From contig CAAGFE010000065.1 in the NCBI GenBank assembly GCA_900769075.1, positions 26,321 through 90,320 on the forward strand: DNA of 64,000 nucleotides, in the 5' to 3' direction. This document shows, piece after piece, positions 8,814 to 17,197 of the stretch. The DNA is from Clostridia bacterium. Lineage in GTDB: Bacteria; Bacillota; Clostridia; Christensenellales; Aristaeellaceae. Within the stretch, counting starts at the first letter, position 1. Every line of letters starts with the position of its first letter. The notes under the pieces were generated by a model that had not been told where the DNA came from, did not search any database, and saw only the letters and a program-made list of their open reading frames with translations. Position numbers and translations under genes: made by a program.

Positions 8814-9617
8814 ATGAAGCGGTTTTTGGCTCTGCTGGTGCTGCTGGTGCTGGTGCTGCCCGCCCTGGCGGAGGAGGAAGAGGATTGGCTTTTATGGGAT
8901 TCCATCGACATCGACGCGCAGAATGCCGTGGAAGCTGTGGCGGATGCCCCCCCCGTTCCCGAGGAGGAACAGGCCGAGCTCACGGCCCGGGAGGATCTCA
9001 TCAACCGGATCATCAAGCTGGGGGAGGAGCTGTATATCAAGGCGGACGGCAAGTCCCAGCGGGCGCATTACAAGGGGGACATCTACGTCTGCAAGAACTA
9101 TACAGTGTATCTGTTCAACCAGAACCGCGATGATTTCTGCATCGCCGAGTATCCGGATGTGAAGCTCCGCGTCCCCAACAATCTGCCGGCAGACAAGTGC
9201 AAGCCCTACTATTACGGCTTCTATTGGGAGGACGTGGACGCCTCGGAGGGGAACCCCTTCTACGAGGCCGCCGCCTTCCGCTACAACACCAAGCTGAGCA
9301 AGGAAGAAAACATGGCCCTGGCGATGGATTTCATGCGCCAGGTGGAGCGCGGCGACTATTTCCAGATGAGCGCGAATTATGAATACGGCGTGGGCGCCCA
9401 CAGCGCCATCATGATGGGCTACGACGCCGAAACGGACGAAATCCACTGGCTGGATTCCAACATGCGCGGCGGGAAGAACAAGAACGGCATCCGCTATGGC
9501 CTGGTGCAGTATGACCAGGTCAGGAGCGTGGAATGGTGGGCAAGCACCTTCTGCGTGAAGGGGCGCGGCGCGACGATCTTCCGATTGCGGGACGACATCG
9601 CTTACCGGGAGGAATGA
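8814..9617 (+). CDS. Secreted protein, candidate papain-like cysteine peptidase
   Basis: 267-aa protein with a clear signal peptide (MKRFLALLVLL ... LPALA, cut near residue 19) and an acidic stretch after it. I do not recognise a named family. The mature part has a Cys in GDIYVCKNYTVYL (about residue 92), a His in YGVGAHSAIMMGYD (about 198) and an Asp in HWLDSNM (about 213). Cys, then His in a hydrophobic strand, then Asp/Asn is the order of a papain-like (C39/CHAP/NlpC-type) catalytic triad, so a secreted cysteine peptidase or amidase is a reasonable guess. The start has gaggtgat upstream. The following isomerase gene is translationally close, and its ribosome site lies in the end of this gene. 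Confidence 0.72.
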   Translation: MKRFLALLVLLVLVLPALAEEEEDWLLWDSIDIDAQNAVEAVADAPPVPEEEQAELTAREDLINRIIKLGEELYIKADGKSQRAHYKGDIYVCKNYTVYLFNQNRDDFCIAEYPDVKLRVPNNLPADKCKPYYYGFYWEDVDASEGNPFYEAAAFRYNTKLSKEENMALAMDFMRQVERGDYFQMSANYEYGVGAHSAIMMGYDAETDEIHWLDSNMRGGKNKNGIRYGLVQYDQVRSVEWWASTFCVKGRGATIFRLRDDIAYREE

Positions 9618-9619
9618 GC

Positions 9620-10423
9620 ATGGACTTCGGCATGCCGTTTCTCATGGAGATGCATTCCATCGGGGAATGCTGCGCCCTGGCGAAGGAGCTGGGACTGCAA
9701 TTCGTGGAGCTGAACGCGAATTTCCCGGCTTCCCAGGTGGATTCGCTGGACCCGGCGATGCTCCATCGGCTTGCCAGGCAGCATGGGGTGTACTTCACCC
9801 TCCACCTGGAGGAAGAATGCGATCCCTTTTCCTTCAATCCATCGGTGCGTGCGGCGTGGATGCAGTCCGTTCGCCGCGGGCTGTGCCTGGCGGAAGCGCT
9901 CCAGATGCCCATCGTCAACATGCATTTCCCCCATGGGGTGTACATCACGCTGCCGGAATGCAAAACCTATCTCTATGACCGGTATGAAACCGAATTCCGC
10001 GCCGCGCTGGCGGAATTCCGCGCGATGTGCGAGGAAGCCCTGACCGGCACGTTCACCCGCATCGCCATTGAGAACACAAATGGCTGGCAGCCCCATGAGC
10101 GGCGGGCGATCGAGTTTCTGCTGGAGTCGCCCGTATTCGGCCTGACGCTGGATATCGGGCACAGCCATGGCACCGGCGATGCGGACGAGCCTTTCTTCTG
10201 CGCGCACGATGACCGACTCATCCACATGCACGGGCATGACGCCCTGGGCAGGAAGAATCACCTGGCCCTGGGGGACGGGGAAATCAACCTGACGGAGCGT
10301 TTTGCCTGGGCGAAGCGGCGGAATGCCCGCGTGGTGCTGGAAACGAAAACCGTTGCTGCCCTGCGGACGAGCATGGCTCGGCTGACGGACATCCTGGGCA
10401 GCGAGCTGCGCAGCAGCATGTGA
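9620..10423 (+). CDS. Sugar phosphate isomerase/epimerase-like TIM-barrel protein
   Basis: 267-aa protein of the xylose-isomerase-like TIM-barrel superfamily (AP endonuclease 2/sugar isomerase). Metal-ligand patterns at strand ends are visible: Glu in IAIENTNGW, Asp/His in LTLDIGHSHG, His in IHMHGHD and Glu in VVLETKT. Members isomerise or epimerise sugars and polyols, or cut abasic DNA. The substrate cannot be assigned. The ribosome site GGGAGGA (9607-9613) is 6-7 nt before ATG 9620, while ATG 9614, which overlaps the previous stop as ATGA, is too close to it. The gene is probably co-transcribed with the secreted protein gene upstream. Confidence 0.8.
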   Translation: MDFGMPFLMEMHSIGECCALAKELGLQFVELNANFPASQVDSLDPAMLHRLARQHGVYFTLHLEEECDPFSFNPSVRAAWMQSVRRGLCLAEALQMPIVNMHFPHGVYITLPECKTYLYDRYETEFRAALAEFRAMCEEALTGTFTRIAIENTNGWQPHERRAIEFLLESPVFGLTLDIGHSHGTGDADEPFFCAHDDRLIHMHGHDALGRKNHLALGDGEINLTERFAWAKRRNARVVLETKTVAALRTSMARLTDILGSELRSSM

Positions 10424-10449
10424 AGGAGCACAAATCAGGAGGGGGCATT

Positions 10450-10680
10450 ATGAAACATTTTTTCATCGGGCTATATTGGCTCTGCTTTGGAACGATTTTT
10501 GGCATGGAGATTTGCGCCGTCATTTTCTCTTTGGAAGCGAATCGCAACCAGACATTCGTCGTCATCAAGCTCATTGTGATATCTGTGATCATCATCCTCA
10601 GCATCATTGATTTGTTCCATGTCAAGGCGGAGAAAAAGCATGAATCACAGGAAGAGGATATCCATCCCGCTGAGCAGTGA
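10450..10680 (+). CDS. Small two-helix membrane protein, unknown function
   Basis: 76-aa protein with two hydrophobic segments (about residues 4-25 and 35-55) and a charged tail. No family was recognised. ATG 10450 follows a strong ribosome site (aggaggggg). Base composition is a little more AT-rich than neighbouring genes. It lies 26 bp after the isomerase gene on the same strand. Confidence 0.65.
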   Translation: MKHFFIGLYWLCFGTIFGMEICAVIFSLEANRNQTFVVIKLIVISVIIILSIIDLFHVKAEKKHESQEEDIHPAEQ

Positions 10681-10793
10681 ATGATGACAGGCGGACGCTG
10701 GATCATGCTGAGTATGCTATGAAAACGCAAGGACAGATCGGTTGGATGCTGGTTGATTCTTCATTGAAATCTGCAAAAAATATGCGAAACCCC

Positions 10794-10824
10794 TTGCAAT
10801 TCCGTTCATACCTGTGTTATAATG
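10794..10824 (+). promoter_or_regulatory. Promoter for rplS
   Basis: TTGCAA (10794-10799) and TATAAT (10819-10824) with a long 19-bp spacer, upstream of the rplS leader. Confidence 0.6.
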
Positions 10825-10829
10825 AAAAA

Positions 10830-10913
10830 CGTGCATACGGGCGGTCCGCTTTCCGGAGGTCTGACCTCATGCAGACCCGGATATGAACGTCTATGATGGA
10901 AGGAGGAACCAAC
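10830..10913 (+). promoter_or_regulatory. rplS 5' leader, possible L19 autoregulatory structure
   Basis: About 85 nt between the promoter and the L19 start contain a hairpin GGTCTG/CAGACC (10859-10864 with 10873-10878) enclosed by a weaker TCCG/CGGA pairing. L19 leaders that bind the protein are known in Bacillota. Whether this one belongs to that family needs covariance-model comparison. Confidence 0.35.
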
Positions 10914-11264
10914 ATGAGCGAAATCATCCGTTCTATTGAAGCGAAGCAGCTGCGCAAGGACATTCCCGCGATCGCCGTCGGCGATACCGTGCGTGTTCAG
11001 GTGAAGGTTGTGGAAGGCAAGAACGAGCGTCTGCAGGCCTTTGAGGGTGTTGTCATTGCCAAGCGCAACGGCGGTATCCGCGAGACCTTCACCGTCCGCC
11101 GCGTTTCCTACGGCATCGGTGTGGAGCGCACTTTCCCCATCCATAGCCCCCGTCTGGGCAGCATCACCGTGATCCGTCACGGCAAGGTGCGCCGCGCCAA
11201 GCTGTACTACCTGCGTTCTCTGCAGGGCAAGGCCGCGAAGATCAAGGAAGTCAAGCGCGTGTAA
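10914..11264 (+). CDS. rplS: 50S ribosomal protein L19
   Basis: 116-aa ribosomal protein L19, at the 30S-50S interface. Diagnostic stretches are IPAIAVGDTVRVQVKVVEG, GIGVERTFPIHSP and KLYYLRSLQGKAAKIKE. The start is ATG 10914 after ggaggaacc. An in-frame ATG at 10893 would add seven unconserved residues. Length is normal. Unlike the common rpsP-rimM-trmD-rplS order, it stands alone here with its own promoter and terminator. Confidence 0.97.
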   Translation: MSEIIRSIEAKQLRKDIPAIAVGDTVRVQVKVVEGKNERLQAFEGVVIAKRNGGIRETFTVRRVSYGIGVERTFPIHSPRLGSITVIRHGKVRRAKLYYLRSLQGKAAKIKEVKRV

Positions 11265-11308
11265 TAGCGCGAGTTGGGCGTCTGCCCGACCTCCCAAGTG
11301 GCTACATG

Positions 11309-11337
11309 AGCGAGAGAGTTGCGGCTCTCTCGCTTTT
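11309..11337 (+). terminator. Rho-independent terminator after rplS
   Basis: Perfect 10-bp stem AGCGAGAGAG/CTCTCTCGCT with loop TTGCGG, followed by TTTTG. Confidence 0.95.
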
Positions 11338-11342
11338 GTGTT

Positions 11343-11372
11343 GCATAAAAAAGGACCATTCGCCATATCCAT
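11343..11372 (+). promoter_or_regulatory. Candidate sigma-E promoter for spoIVA
   Basis: GCATAAA (11343-11349), a 14-bp spacer and CATATCCAT (11364-11372) fit the mother-cell sigma-E pattern (about KMATATT, N14, CATACA-T). spoIVA is sigma-E dependent in B. subtilis. This is a pattern match only. Confidence 0.4.
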
Positions 11373-11411
11373 TGGACAGACGTCAAACCGCAGACCAATG
11401 GAGGGATCGGA

Positions 11412-12899
11412 ATGGATCAATCGCGTGAGTTCAACCTGTACCGCGATATCGCCGAACGCACGGACGGCGATGTGTACATTGGCGTTGTCGGCCCGGTGCG
11501 CACCGGCAAGAGCACCTTCATCAGCCGCTTTATGGAGCAGCTTGTGCTTCCCCGCATGGCGGACAGCCCCCAGAAGGCCCGCATCGCCGATGAGCTGCCC
11601 CAGGCCGGCTCCGGACGCACCATCATGACCACCCAGCCCAAATTCGTCCCCGGGGAAGCCGTCACGGTTTCGCTGGGGGAGAACACCCCCGTGCGCATCC
11701 GTCTGGTGGACAGCGTGGGCTATCTGGTGAAGGGCGCGCTGGGCGTGACCGACGAGGATGGCACCCGCATGGTGCATACGCCCTGGTTTGAGCACGATAT
11801 CCCCTTTGATCAGGCCGCGGAAATCGGCACCCGCAAGGTGATCAATGACCACGCGACCATCGGCATGGTCGTCACGACGGACGGTTCCATTGCCGATTTG
11901 CCCCGCAGCGCCTATGTGGACGCGGAGGAGCGGGTGATTGCCGAGCTGAAGGCGCTGGGCAAGCCCTTCGTGATCGTGCTGAACTCCGCCACGCCGCGCA
12001 GTGCGGACACGCTGACCCTCCGCGACGCCCTGGAGGATCGCTTTGCCGTGCCGGTCATGCTCCTCAACGTGAAGGAAATGCAGGTGGAGGATATCCAGCG
12101 GGTGCTGGAATCGGTGCTGCTGGAGTTCCCCCTGCGGGAAGCGCATCTGACGGTGCCGGCGTGGCTGGCGGCGCTGGACGACGATCACTGGCTGGTGCAG
12201 CATGTGCTGGACGGCGTCCGCAGCAGCGGCAATACCAGCCGTGTCATGCGGGAAAGCGATGTGTTTGACAGTGCCTTTGCCGATTCCGAATACGCCGAAC
12301 CGGTCCGGACCGAGCGCATCGAGCCGGGCGAGGGCCGCATGGATTTCTCCCTGCCCATGAAGGACGGCCTGTTCAACCGGGTGCTGGGCGAGGAATGCGG
12401 CACGGAGATTCGCGGCGACGCCCATCTGCTCAGCCTGATGAAGGAGCTGGTCAGCGCGAAGGCAGAGTACGACCGCATTGCGGATGCGCTATCCTCCGTG
12501 CGGGCAACGGGCTATGGTCTGGTCACGCCGGCCATGTCGGAGCTGACGCTGGAGGAGCCGGAGATTGTCCGGCAGGGGAGCCTGTTCGGGGTGAAGCTGA
12601 AGGCAAACGCGCCGTCCCTGCACCTGATCCGCGTTGACATCGAAACAGAGGTCACGCCGGTGGTCGGCACGGAGGAGCAGTCCGCCGACATGGTGCGCCA
12701 GCTGACCGACGAGTTTGCAACGAATCCGCAGAAGGTGTGGGAAACCAGCTTCTTCGGGCGCTCGCTGGACGAAATGGTGCGCGAGGGCCTGAGCAACAAG
12801 CTGCTGCGCATGCCGGCTGATGCGCAGGAGAAGGTGCAGCAGACCCTGACCCGCATCATCAACGAGGGAGACGGCGGCATGATCTGCATCCTGCTATGA
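11412..12899 (+). CDS. spoIVA: Stage IV sporulation protein A (spore coat ATPase)
   Basis: 495-aa SpoIVA (492 aa in B. subtilis), the ATPase that polymerises on the outer forespore membrane and forms the basement layer of the coat. The N-terminal start MDQSREFNLYRDIAERTDG and the Walker A GVVGPVRTGKSTF (residues about 24-36) are diagnostic. The conserved C-terminal anchor ends in GGMICILL. It shows the organism belongs to an endospore-forming lineage. Start ATG 11412 has gagggatcgga upstream. The stop overlaps or abuts the next gene, so the two are probably co-transcribed in the mother cell. Confidence 0.97.
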   Translation: MDQSREFNLYRDIAERTDGDVYIGVVGPVRTGKSTFISRFMEQLVLPRMADSPQKARIADELPQAGSGRTIMTTQPKFVPGEAVTVSLGENTPVRIRLVDSVGYLVKGALGVTDEDGTRMVHTPWFEHDIPFDQAAEIGTRKVINDHATIGMVVTTDGSIADLPRSAYVDAEERVIAELKALGKPFVIVLNSATPRSADTLTLRDALEDRFAVPVMLLNVKEMQVEDIQRVLESVLLEFPLREAHLTVPAWLAALDDDHWLVQHVLDGVRSSGNTSRVMRESDVFDSAFADSEYAEPVRTERIEPGEGRMDFSLPMKDGLFNRVLGEECGTEIRGDAHLLSLMKELVSAKAEYDRIADALSSVRATGYGLVTPAMSELTLEEPEIVRQGSLFGVKLKANAPSLHLIRVDIETEVTPVVGTEEQSADMVRQLTDEFATNPQKVWETSFFGRSLDEMVREGLSNKLLRMPADAQEKVQQTLTRIINEGDGGMICILL

Positions 12900-12907
12900 G
12901 GCCCGCC

Positions 12908-13768
12908 ATGCTGATCAGAGGCGGATGCATCCACACGATGACCCAGCAGGGAACCTTTGTCGGCGATATTCTCATCCGGGACGGCAAAATCGCGGAGCTT
13001 GGCCCGGTCATCGCGGCGCGGGACGAATGCGTGGTGGAAGCCAAAGGGCTGACCGTCCTGCCGGGCCTGGTGGATGCCCATATCCAGGCGTTCCCTGAGG
13101 AAGGCGCCGAAATCCTGCGCAGCCAGGGCTCCGGCGTGACGGCCGGGATGTTCTGGCCGGAGGAAGAAGGATTCTGCCGATTGGCGGCTGCGGAGACCAT
13201 GCTGCCCGGCCGCATGTACGTCCTCGAGCCCTCCGCATACAGCGATGCCAGGCTGCACGAGCGCTTCCTGGCCCTGGCGGATGACGGCTTCCGCGTGGCC
13301 TGCCGCATCCGCTGCCCGGAGCAATGCCGCAGGGTGCTCCAAGTCATTCACAGCACGCGGGTGAAAGCGATCCTGCTGCACCTGCCCGACTGTGAGGATC
13401 TGCTGGAAGCCGTGAACCTCGCGGCCTGCCCGGTGATCCTTGGCGTGAACAGCAGCCGGGCGGGAAGCCCGTGGCGCATGGTGCGCCGTCTGGTACAGCT
13501 GGGCACAGCCGTGTCTGTGACCTGCAGCTATCCTCATGCCAGGCTATGCCATCTGCCCCTGTGTGCGGCCCTGTGCGCCCGCGAGGGCATGGACGGGGAC
13601 AGGGCGCTGCATACTGTGACAACGGCGCCTGCGGCCCTGCTGGGGCTGGAAAACGCAGGTCGGATTGAAACCGGCTGTCAGGCGGATCTTGCCCTCTATG
13701 ACGGTGATCCGCTGCTGCTGGCAACCTCCCATGTGATGACAATTCTCAGCGGCAAGCTCTGCTGCTGA
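12908..13768 (+). CDS. Shortened amidohydrolase-family protein lacking metal ligands
   Basis: 286-aa protein with the N-terminal beta-sandwich and C-terminal segments of amidohydrolases: MLIRGGCIHTM, GDILIRDGKIAELG, VLPGLVDAHIQAF, and at the end LLGLENAGRIETG and ADLALYDGDPLL. Typical members are about 380-400 aa. Here the middle is about 100 residues short. The first metal motif HxH is H-I-Q (58-60), and I see no clear later His pairs or catalytic Asp, so hydrolase activity is doubtful. ATG 12908 is preferred because gagg sits 6 nt upstream. ATG 12896 overlaps the spoIVA stop. Coupling to spoIVA suggests sporulation-time expression, which is inference. Confidence 0.7.
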   Translation: MLIRGGCIHTMTQQGTFVGDILIRDGKIAELGPVIAARDECVVEAKGLTVLPGLVDAHIQAFPEEGAEILRSQGSGVTAGMFWPEEEGFCRLAAAETMLPGRMYVLEPSAYSDARLHERFLALADDGFRVACRIRCPEQCRRVLQVIHSTRVKAILLHLPDCEDLLEAVNLAACPVILGVNSSRAGSPWRMVRRLVQLGTAVSVTCSYPHARLCHLPLCAALCAREGMDGDRALHTVTTAPAALLGLENAGRIETGCQADLALYDGDPLLLATSHVMTILSGKLCC

Positions 13769-13786
13769 GCCATCCCGTGCAAAATC

Positions 13787-13824
13787 AAAAAGGCGAACCG
13801 GCATCCAGCGTCGGTTCGCCTTTT
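13787..13824. terminator. Bidirectional terminator between amidohydrolase-like and CofE-like genes
   Basis: AAAAGGCGAACCG (13788-13800) pairs with CGGTTCGCCTTTT (13812-13824), a 13-bp stem with A and T runs on both sides, between convergent genes. Confidence 0.92.
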
Positions 13825-13832
13825 GGGTGGGC

Positions 13833-15029
13833 TTAATCAGCGGTGTAGTTATCGAAATATCCCTGGATGTACACAATCGGGGTGCCCTTGTCGCCGGAGC
13901 CGGAGGTCAGATCGCACAGGGAACCGATCAGGTCGGTCAGGCGGCGGGGCGTGGTGCCCTGGGCAGCCATCTGGCCCACGAGGGAGGAGCCGTCCTTGGC
14001 GCTGATCTTGGCCTTGATGGCATCCTGAAGGGCCTTGCCGGACAGGCTGGCGAAATCGTTGTCCGCCAGATACTTCAGCTTCAGCTCGTTGGGGGTGCCT
14101 TCCAGACCGGCGGTGTAGGCGGGAGAAACCACCGGATCAGCCAGCTCCCAGATTTTGCCGACCGGATCCTTGAACGCGCCGTCGCCGTATACCATGACCT
14201 CCACATGCTTGCCGGTCATCTCCAGCATCCGGGCTTGGATGTCCTCCACCAGCCCCTGGCAATCACGAGGGAAGAGCTTCACGGTGTTCTCGGTGGCCTT
14301 GTTGGAGCCCAGCAGGCCGTAGCGCGCATTGTAACCGCTGCCGTTGACGGAGGCGGTCATGATCTCATCCAGGCCGAAGACACGCTCGGCGCCGGCGGCC
14401 TTCAGCAGGCGCTTGGTGCGGGCGCGGGTGTGAATATCGCAGGTGAGGACGTTCTTGGTGAACCGCAGGATCGCCCGGGGATCGTTGGCAAACACCACCT
14501 CGACCTCAGCGCCCATCTCGCGGATCAGGTTGGTGTAGTATTCCACATAGTCCACGCCGGTGAAGGGGTGCTTGACGTAGCCGAAGTATGCGCGGTACTG
14601 CGCCTCGGTCAGCACATCCCGATAGGGATCCACGCCGTGCGCATCCATCACGTCCCAGTCAATGAGGTGGTTGCCCACTTCGTCGGAGGGGTAGGAGAGC
14701 ATGAGCACGACCTTCCTGCAGCCCTTGGCGATGCCGCGCAGGCAGATGGCGAAACGGTTGCGGCTCAGGATGGGGAAGATCACGCCGACGGTTTCGCCGC
14801 CCAGCTTGGCGCGAACGTCATCGGCAATATTGTCAACGGATGCGTAATTGCCCTGCGCACGGGCGACGATGGCTTCGGTCATGCAGACCACGTCCCGGTC
14901 GCGGACGACGATCTCGCCGTTCTTGATGGCGTCGGCCAAGCAACCGGTCACGATCTGCGCCAGGTCATCGCCCTCTCGGATGATGGGGGCACGCACGCCC
15001 ATAGAAACAGTACCCAGCATACGGCTCAT
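13833..15029 (-). CDS. Coenzyme F420-0:L-glutamate ligase (CofE) family protein
   Basis: 398-aa protein of the CofE/FbiB-N family (PF01996), GTP-dependent ligases that add glutamate to F420-0. The N-terminal part matches the family: VSMGVRAPIIREGDDL, GEIVVRDRDVVCMTEAIVARAQGN and later ILSRNRFA and MLSYPSDEVGNHLID. Clostridial proteins of this longer size are common in organisms without an F420 pathway, and no other F420 gene is in this window, so the true substrate may be another gamma-glutamyl acceptor. ATG 15029 is chosen (GAGGAG upstream) over GTG 15038. It has its own promoter at 15107-15135, divergent from the DHH genes. Confidence 0.82.
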   Translation of the reverse strand: MSRMLGTVSMGVRAPIIREGDDLAQIVTGCLADAIKNGEIVVRDRDVVCMTEAIVARAQGNYASVDNIADDVRAKLGGETVGVIFPILSRNRFAICLRGIAKGCRKVVLMLSYPSDEVGNHLIDWDVMDAHGVDPYRDVLTEAQYRAYFGYVKHPFTGVDYVEYYTNLIREMGAEVEVVFANDPRAILRFTKNVLTCDIHTRARTKRLLKAAGAERVFGLDEIMTASVNGSGYNARYGLLGSNKATENTVKLFPRDCQGLVEDIQARMLEMTGKHVEVMVYGDGAFKDPVGKIWELADPVVSPAYTAGLEGTPNELKLKYLADNDFASLSGKALQDAIKAKISAKDGSSLVGQMAAQGTTPRRLTDLIGSLCDLTSGSGDKGTPIVYIQGYFDNYTAD

Positions 15030-15106
15030 ATGAAACACTCCTCATCTGCCTCAGGCAGCATCATCTGCAAACGGAGCGGCAAGCGCCGAAGTCCATTTGC
15101 TTCAAT

Positions 15107-15135
15107 ATTATAATACATCCCCGCCTGTTTGAAAA
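15107..15135 (-). promoter_or_regulatory. Promoter for CofE-like gene
   Basis: On the minus strand, TTTTCA, a 17-bp spacer and a perfect TATAAT (15112-15107). Confidence 0.55.
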
Positions 15136-15213
15136 GGGCCAATTTGAATTTCGTGGGTGATGAAGCGATTTTTCCGGCCAATCCGGCTAAAAAAACGCAT
15201 GTTTTCTGCCTTG

Positions 15214-15242
15214 TTGTCATCCGGGGGAAAATCTGCTATAAT
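15214..15242 (+). promoter_or_regulatory. Sigma-A promoter for DHH-surE operon
   Basis: TTGTCA (15214-15219), a 17-bp spacer and TATAAT (15237-15242), 30 bp before ATG 15273. Confidence 0.8.
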
Positions 15243-15272
15243 GAATGCAGCATATCGAATGAGGTGGAACGC

Positions 15273-16214
15273 ATGTATGCGCAGGTACTGAAGGCAATCA
15301 CGGATCACCGGGTCATCATCATTCACAGGCACACCAATCCCGACGGAGATGCGCTGGGCAGCCAGATTGGCCTGAAGCACATCCTCCGCGCAAACTTTCC
15401 CGACAAAACCGTCTACACCGTGGGCGATGAGGCAGGGCGCTATGCCTTCATGGCGGACAGCGGGATGGATGTGATCCCCGATGAGGCTTACGAGGACGCC
15501 CTGGCCATCATCCTGGACACGTCTGCCCGCAAGCTCATCAGCGATGACCGCTACGCGCGGGCCGCCATGACCGTGCGCCTGGATCATCATCTGTTTTGCG
15601 AGAAGATTGCGGACGTCGAGGTGGTGGACAGCGGCTGGGAGAGCTGCTGCGGCCTGGTGACGGACTTCTGCATGTCCAGCGGGCTGACCCTGCCTGCGGA
15701 AGCCGCCGAGGCCCTGTATACCGGCATGGTGACGGATTCCGGGCGCTTTCGCTATGACGCGGTCAGCGCGCGTACCTTCCGCGCCGCCGCCTTCCTGATG
15801 CAGCATCCCATTGACACCAATGAGCTGTTCCGCAACCTCTATGCCACCGATTATGAGCAGGCGAAGCTCCGCGCCCAGTTTGTGCTGAAGATTCAGTTCA
15901 CTGCAAACCATGTGGCCTACATCTACACCACCCTGGATGAGGTGAAAACCTGCCCGGCGGATCTGTTCAACATCAGCCGGGGGATGGTCAGCACCATGGC
16001 GGATATCAAGGGCGTGGATATCTGGGTCAACTTTACCGAAACGGAGAAGGGGGTCCTGTGCGAGCTGCGCTCCAGCCGGTTCAATATCAACCCCGTGGCG
16101 GTCAAGTACGGCGGCGGCGGACATGCCAAGGCCAGCGGCGCAACGCTGCGTGACCAGGCTGAAGCCATGGCGATGCTGGCTGACCTTGACCGGATGATGG
16201 AGGAGAACGCATGA
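15273..16214 (+). CDS. DHH family phosphoesterase (NrnA-like oligoribonuclease/pAp phosphatase), copy 1
   Basis: 313-aa DHH/DHHA1 protein of the NrnA type, which degrades short oligoribonucleotides and may dephosphorylate pAp. Metal motifs are intact: HTNPDGDALGS (D24, D26), LDTS (D82), DHH (104-106) and GMVTDSGRF. The DHHA1 substrate motif YGGGGHAKASGA is near the C-terminus. ATG 15273 has gaggtgga upstream. Its stop overlaps the next gene's start (ATGA), the second gene being a diverged paralogue. The NrnA assignment rests on family resemblance. Oligonucleotide length preference is unknown. Confidence 0.88.
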   Translation: MYAQVLKAITDHRVIIIHRHTNPDGDALGSQIGLKHILRANFPDKTVYTVGDEAGRYAFMADSGMDVIPDEAYEDALAIILDTSARKLISDDRYARAAMTVRLDHHLFCEKIADVEVVDSGWESCCGLVTDFCMSSGLTLPAEAAEALYTGMVTDSGRFRYDAVSARTFRAAAFLMQHPIDTNELFRNLYATDYEQAKLRAQFVLKIQFTANHVAYIYTTLDEVKTCPADLFNISRGMVSTMADIKGVDIWVNFTETEKGVLCELRSSRFNINPVAVKYGGGGHAKASGATLRDQAEAMAMLADLDRMMEENA

Positions 16215-17197
16215 ATAACGCACGCAAGCAAAGCATCCTTGACAGAATCAAGGAAAACGACCGGATCCTGATCTTCCGTCACCGCCGGGTGGACGGAGAC
16301 TGTGTGGGGGCCTCGAAGGGCCTGAAGGAGCTGATCCGCGCGTCTTTTCCCCAGAAGGACGTGCGCATCATCGACGATGAGCACTCTGCCTACCTGGCCT
16401 TTCTCGGCCCGGATGACGAGCCGGTGGAGGATGATTTCTACGCTTCCGCCCTGGGCATCGTGGTGGACGTGGCTGATGCCGAGCGCATCTCCAACCAGAA
16501 GTTCCGTCTGTGCAGGGAAATCATCAAGATTGACCACCACATTGACCGCGCCCCCTTTGGCGACCTCTGCTGGGTGGAGGAGGAGCGTTCCTCCGCGTGC
16601 GAGATGATCGCGGATTTCTACGCGACCTTTCAGGAGGAGCTGACGCTGACCCCGTGGGCCGCAACCTGCCTCTACACCGGCATGGTGACGGACTCTGGCC
16701 GCTTCAGGTATGAAGGCGTGACCGGGGAAACCCTGCGCCTGGCGGGCATGATGCTGGACAGGGGCGTGAATGCGGAGTGGCTCTATGCAAATCTGTATCT
16801 CAAGTCCCTGGACAGCCTGAAGTTCACCGCCCACATCTACGAGCGTATGAACGTGACCCGGAACGGGGTGTGCTGGGTGCTGGTGGACAAGGCCATGCAG
16901 GAGAAATTCGGCCTGGATCTGGAAGCTGCCAGCGCCTCCATCAGCAGCCTGAGCGACATTCGCGGCTGCCTGTGCTGGATTGCCTTCATCGAAACCGGCG
17001 ACGAGGACGGGGCCATCCGCGTGCGCCTGCGCAGCCGCTTTGCCGCCGTCAACCCGATTGCCGAAAGGTACCATGGCGGCGGGCATGCCTGTGCCTGCGG
17101 CGCAACGGTGTACAGCATCACGGAGATGCACGACCTGCTCCGGGATGCGGACGCCCATATCAAGCAGTATAAGGAGAACAACGAGGGATGGCTATGA
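16211..17197 (+). CDS. DHH family phosphoesterase (NrnA-like), copy 2
   Basis: 328-aa paralogue of the preceding gene, starting inside its stop (ATGA overlap), which indicates coupled translation. All metal motifs are present but diverged: HRRVDGDCVGAS (D28, D30), VVDVADAERI (D86), DHH (108-110), GMVTDSGRFRYEG and YHGGGHACACGA. The loss of the usual NPD in motif I to RVD and the Cys-rich DHHA1 motif suggest a changed substrate, for example a different nucleotide length or cyclic dinucleotide products. That is inference. surE follows with overlap, so three nucleotide-cleaving enzymes are made together. Confidence 0.86.
   Translation: MNNARKQSILDRIKENDRILIFRHRRVDGDCVGASKGLKELIRASFPQKDVRIIDDEHSAYLAFLGPDDEPVEDDFYASALGIVVDVADAERISNQKFRLCREIIKIDHHIDRAPFGDLCWVEEERSSACEMIADFYATFQEELTLTPWAATCLYTGMVTDSGRFRYEGVTGETLRLAGMMLDRGVNAEWLYANLYLKSLDSLKFTAHIYERMNVTRNGVCWVLVDKAMQEKFGLDLEAASASISSLSDIRGCLCWIAFIETGDEDGAIRVRLRSRFAAVNPIAERYHGGGHACACGATVYSITEMHDLLRDADAHIKQYKENNEGWL

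Noticed and set aside
10677..10886. 69-codon open frame before rplS
   Set aside because: Contains the rplS promoter and leader hairpin; no ribosome site.
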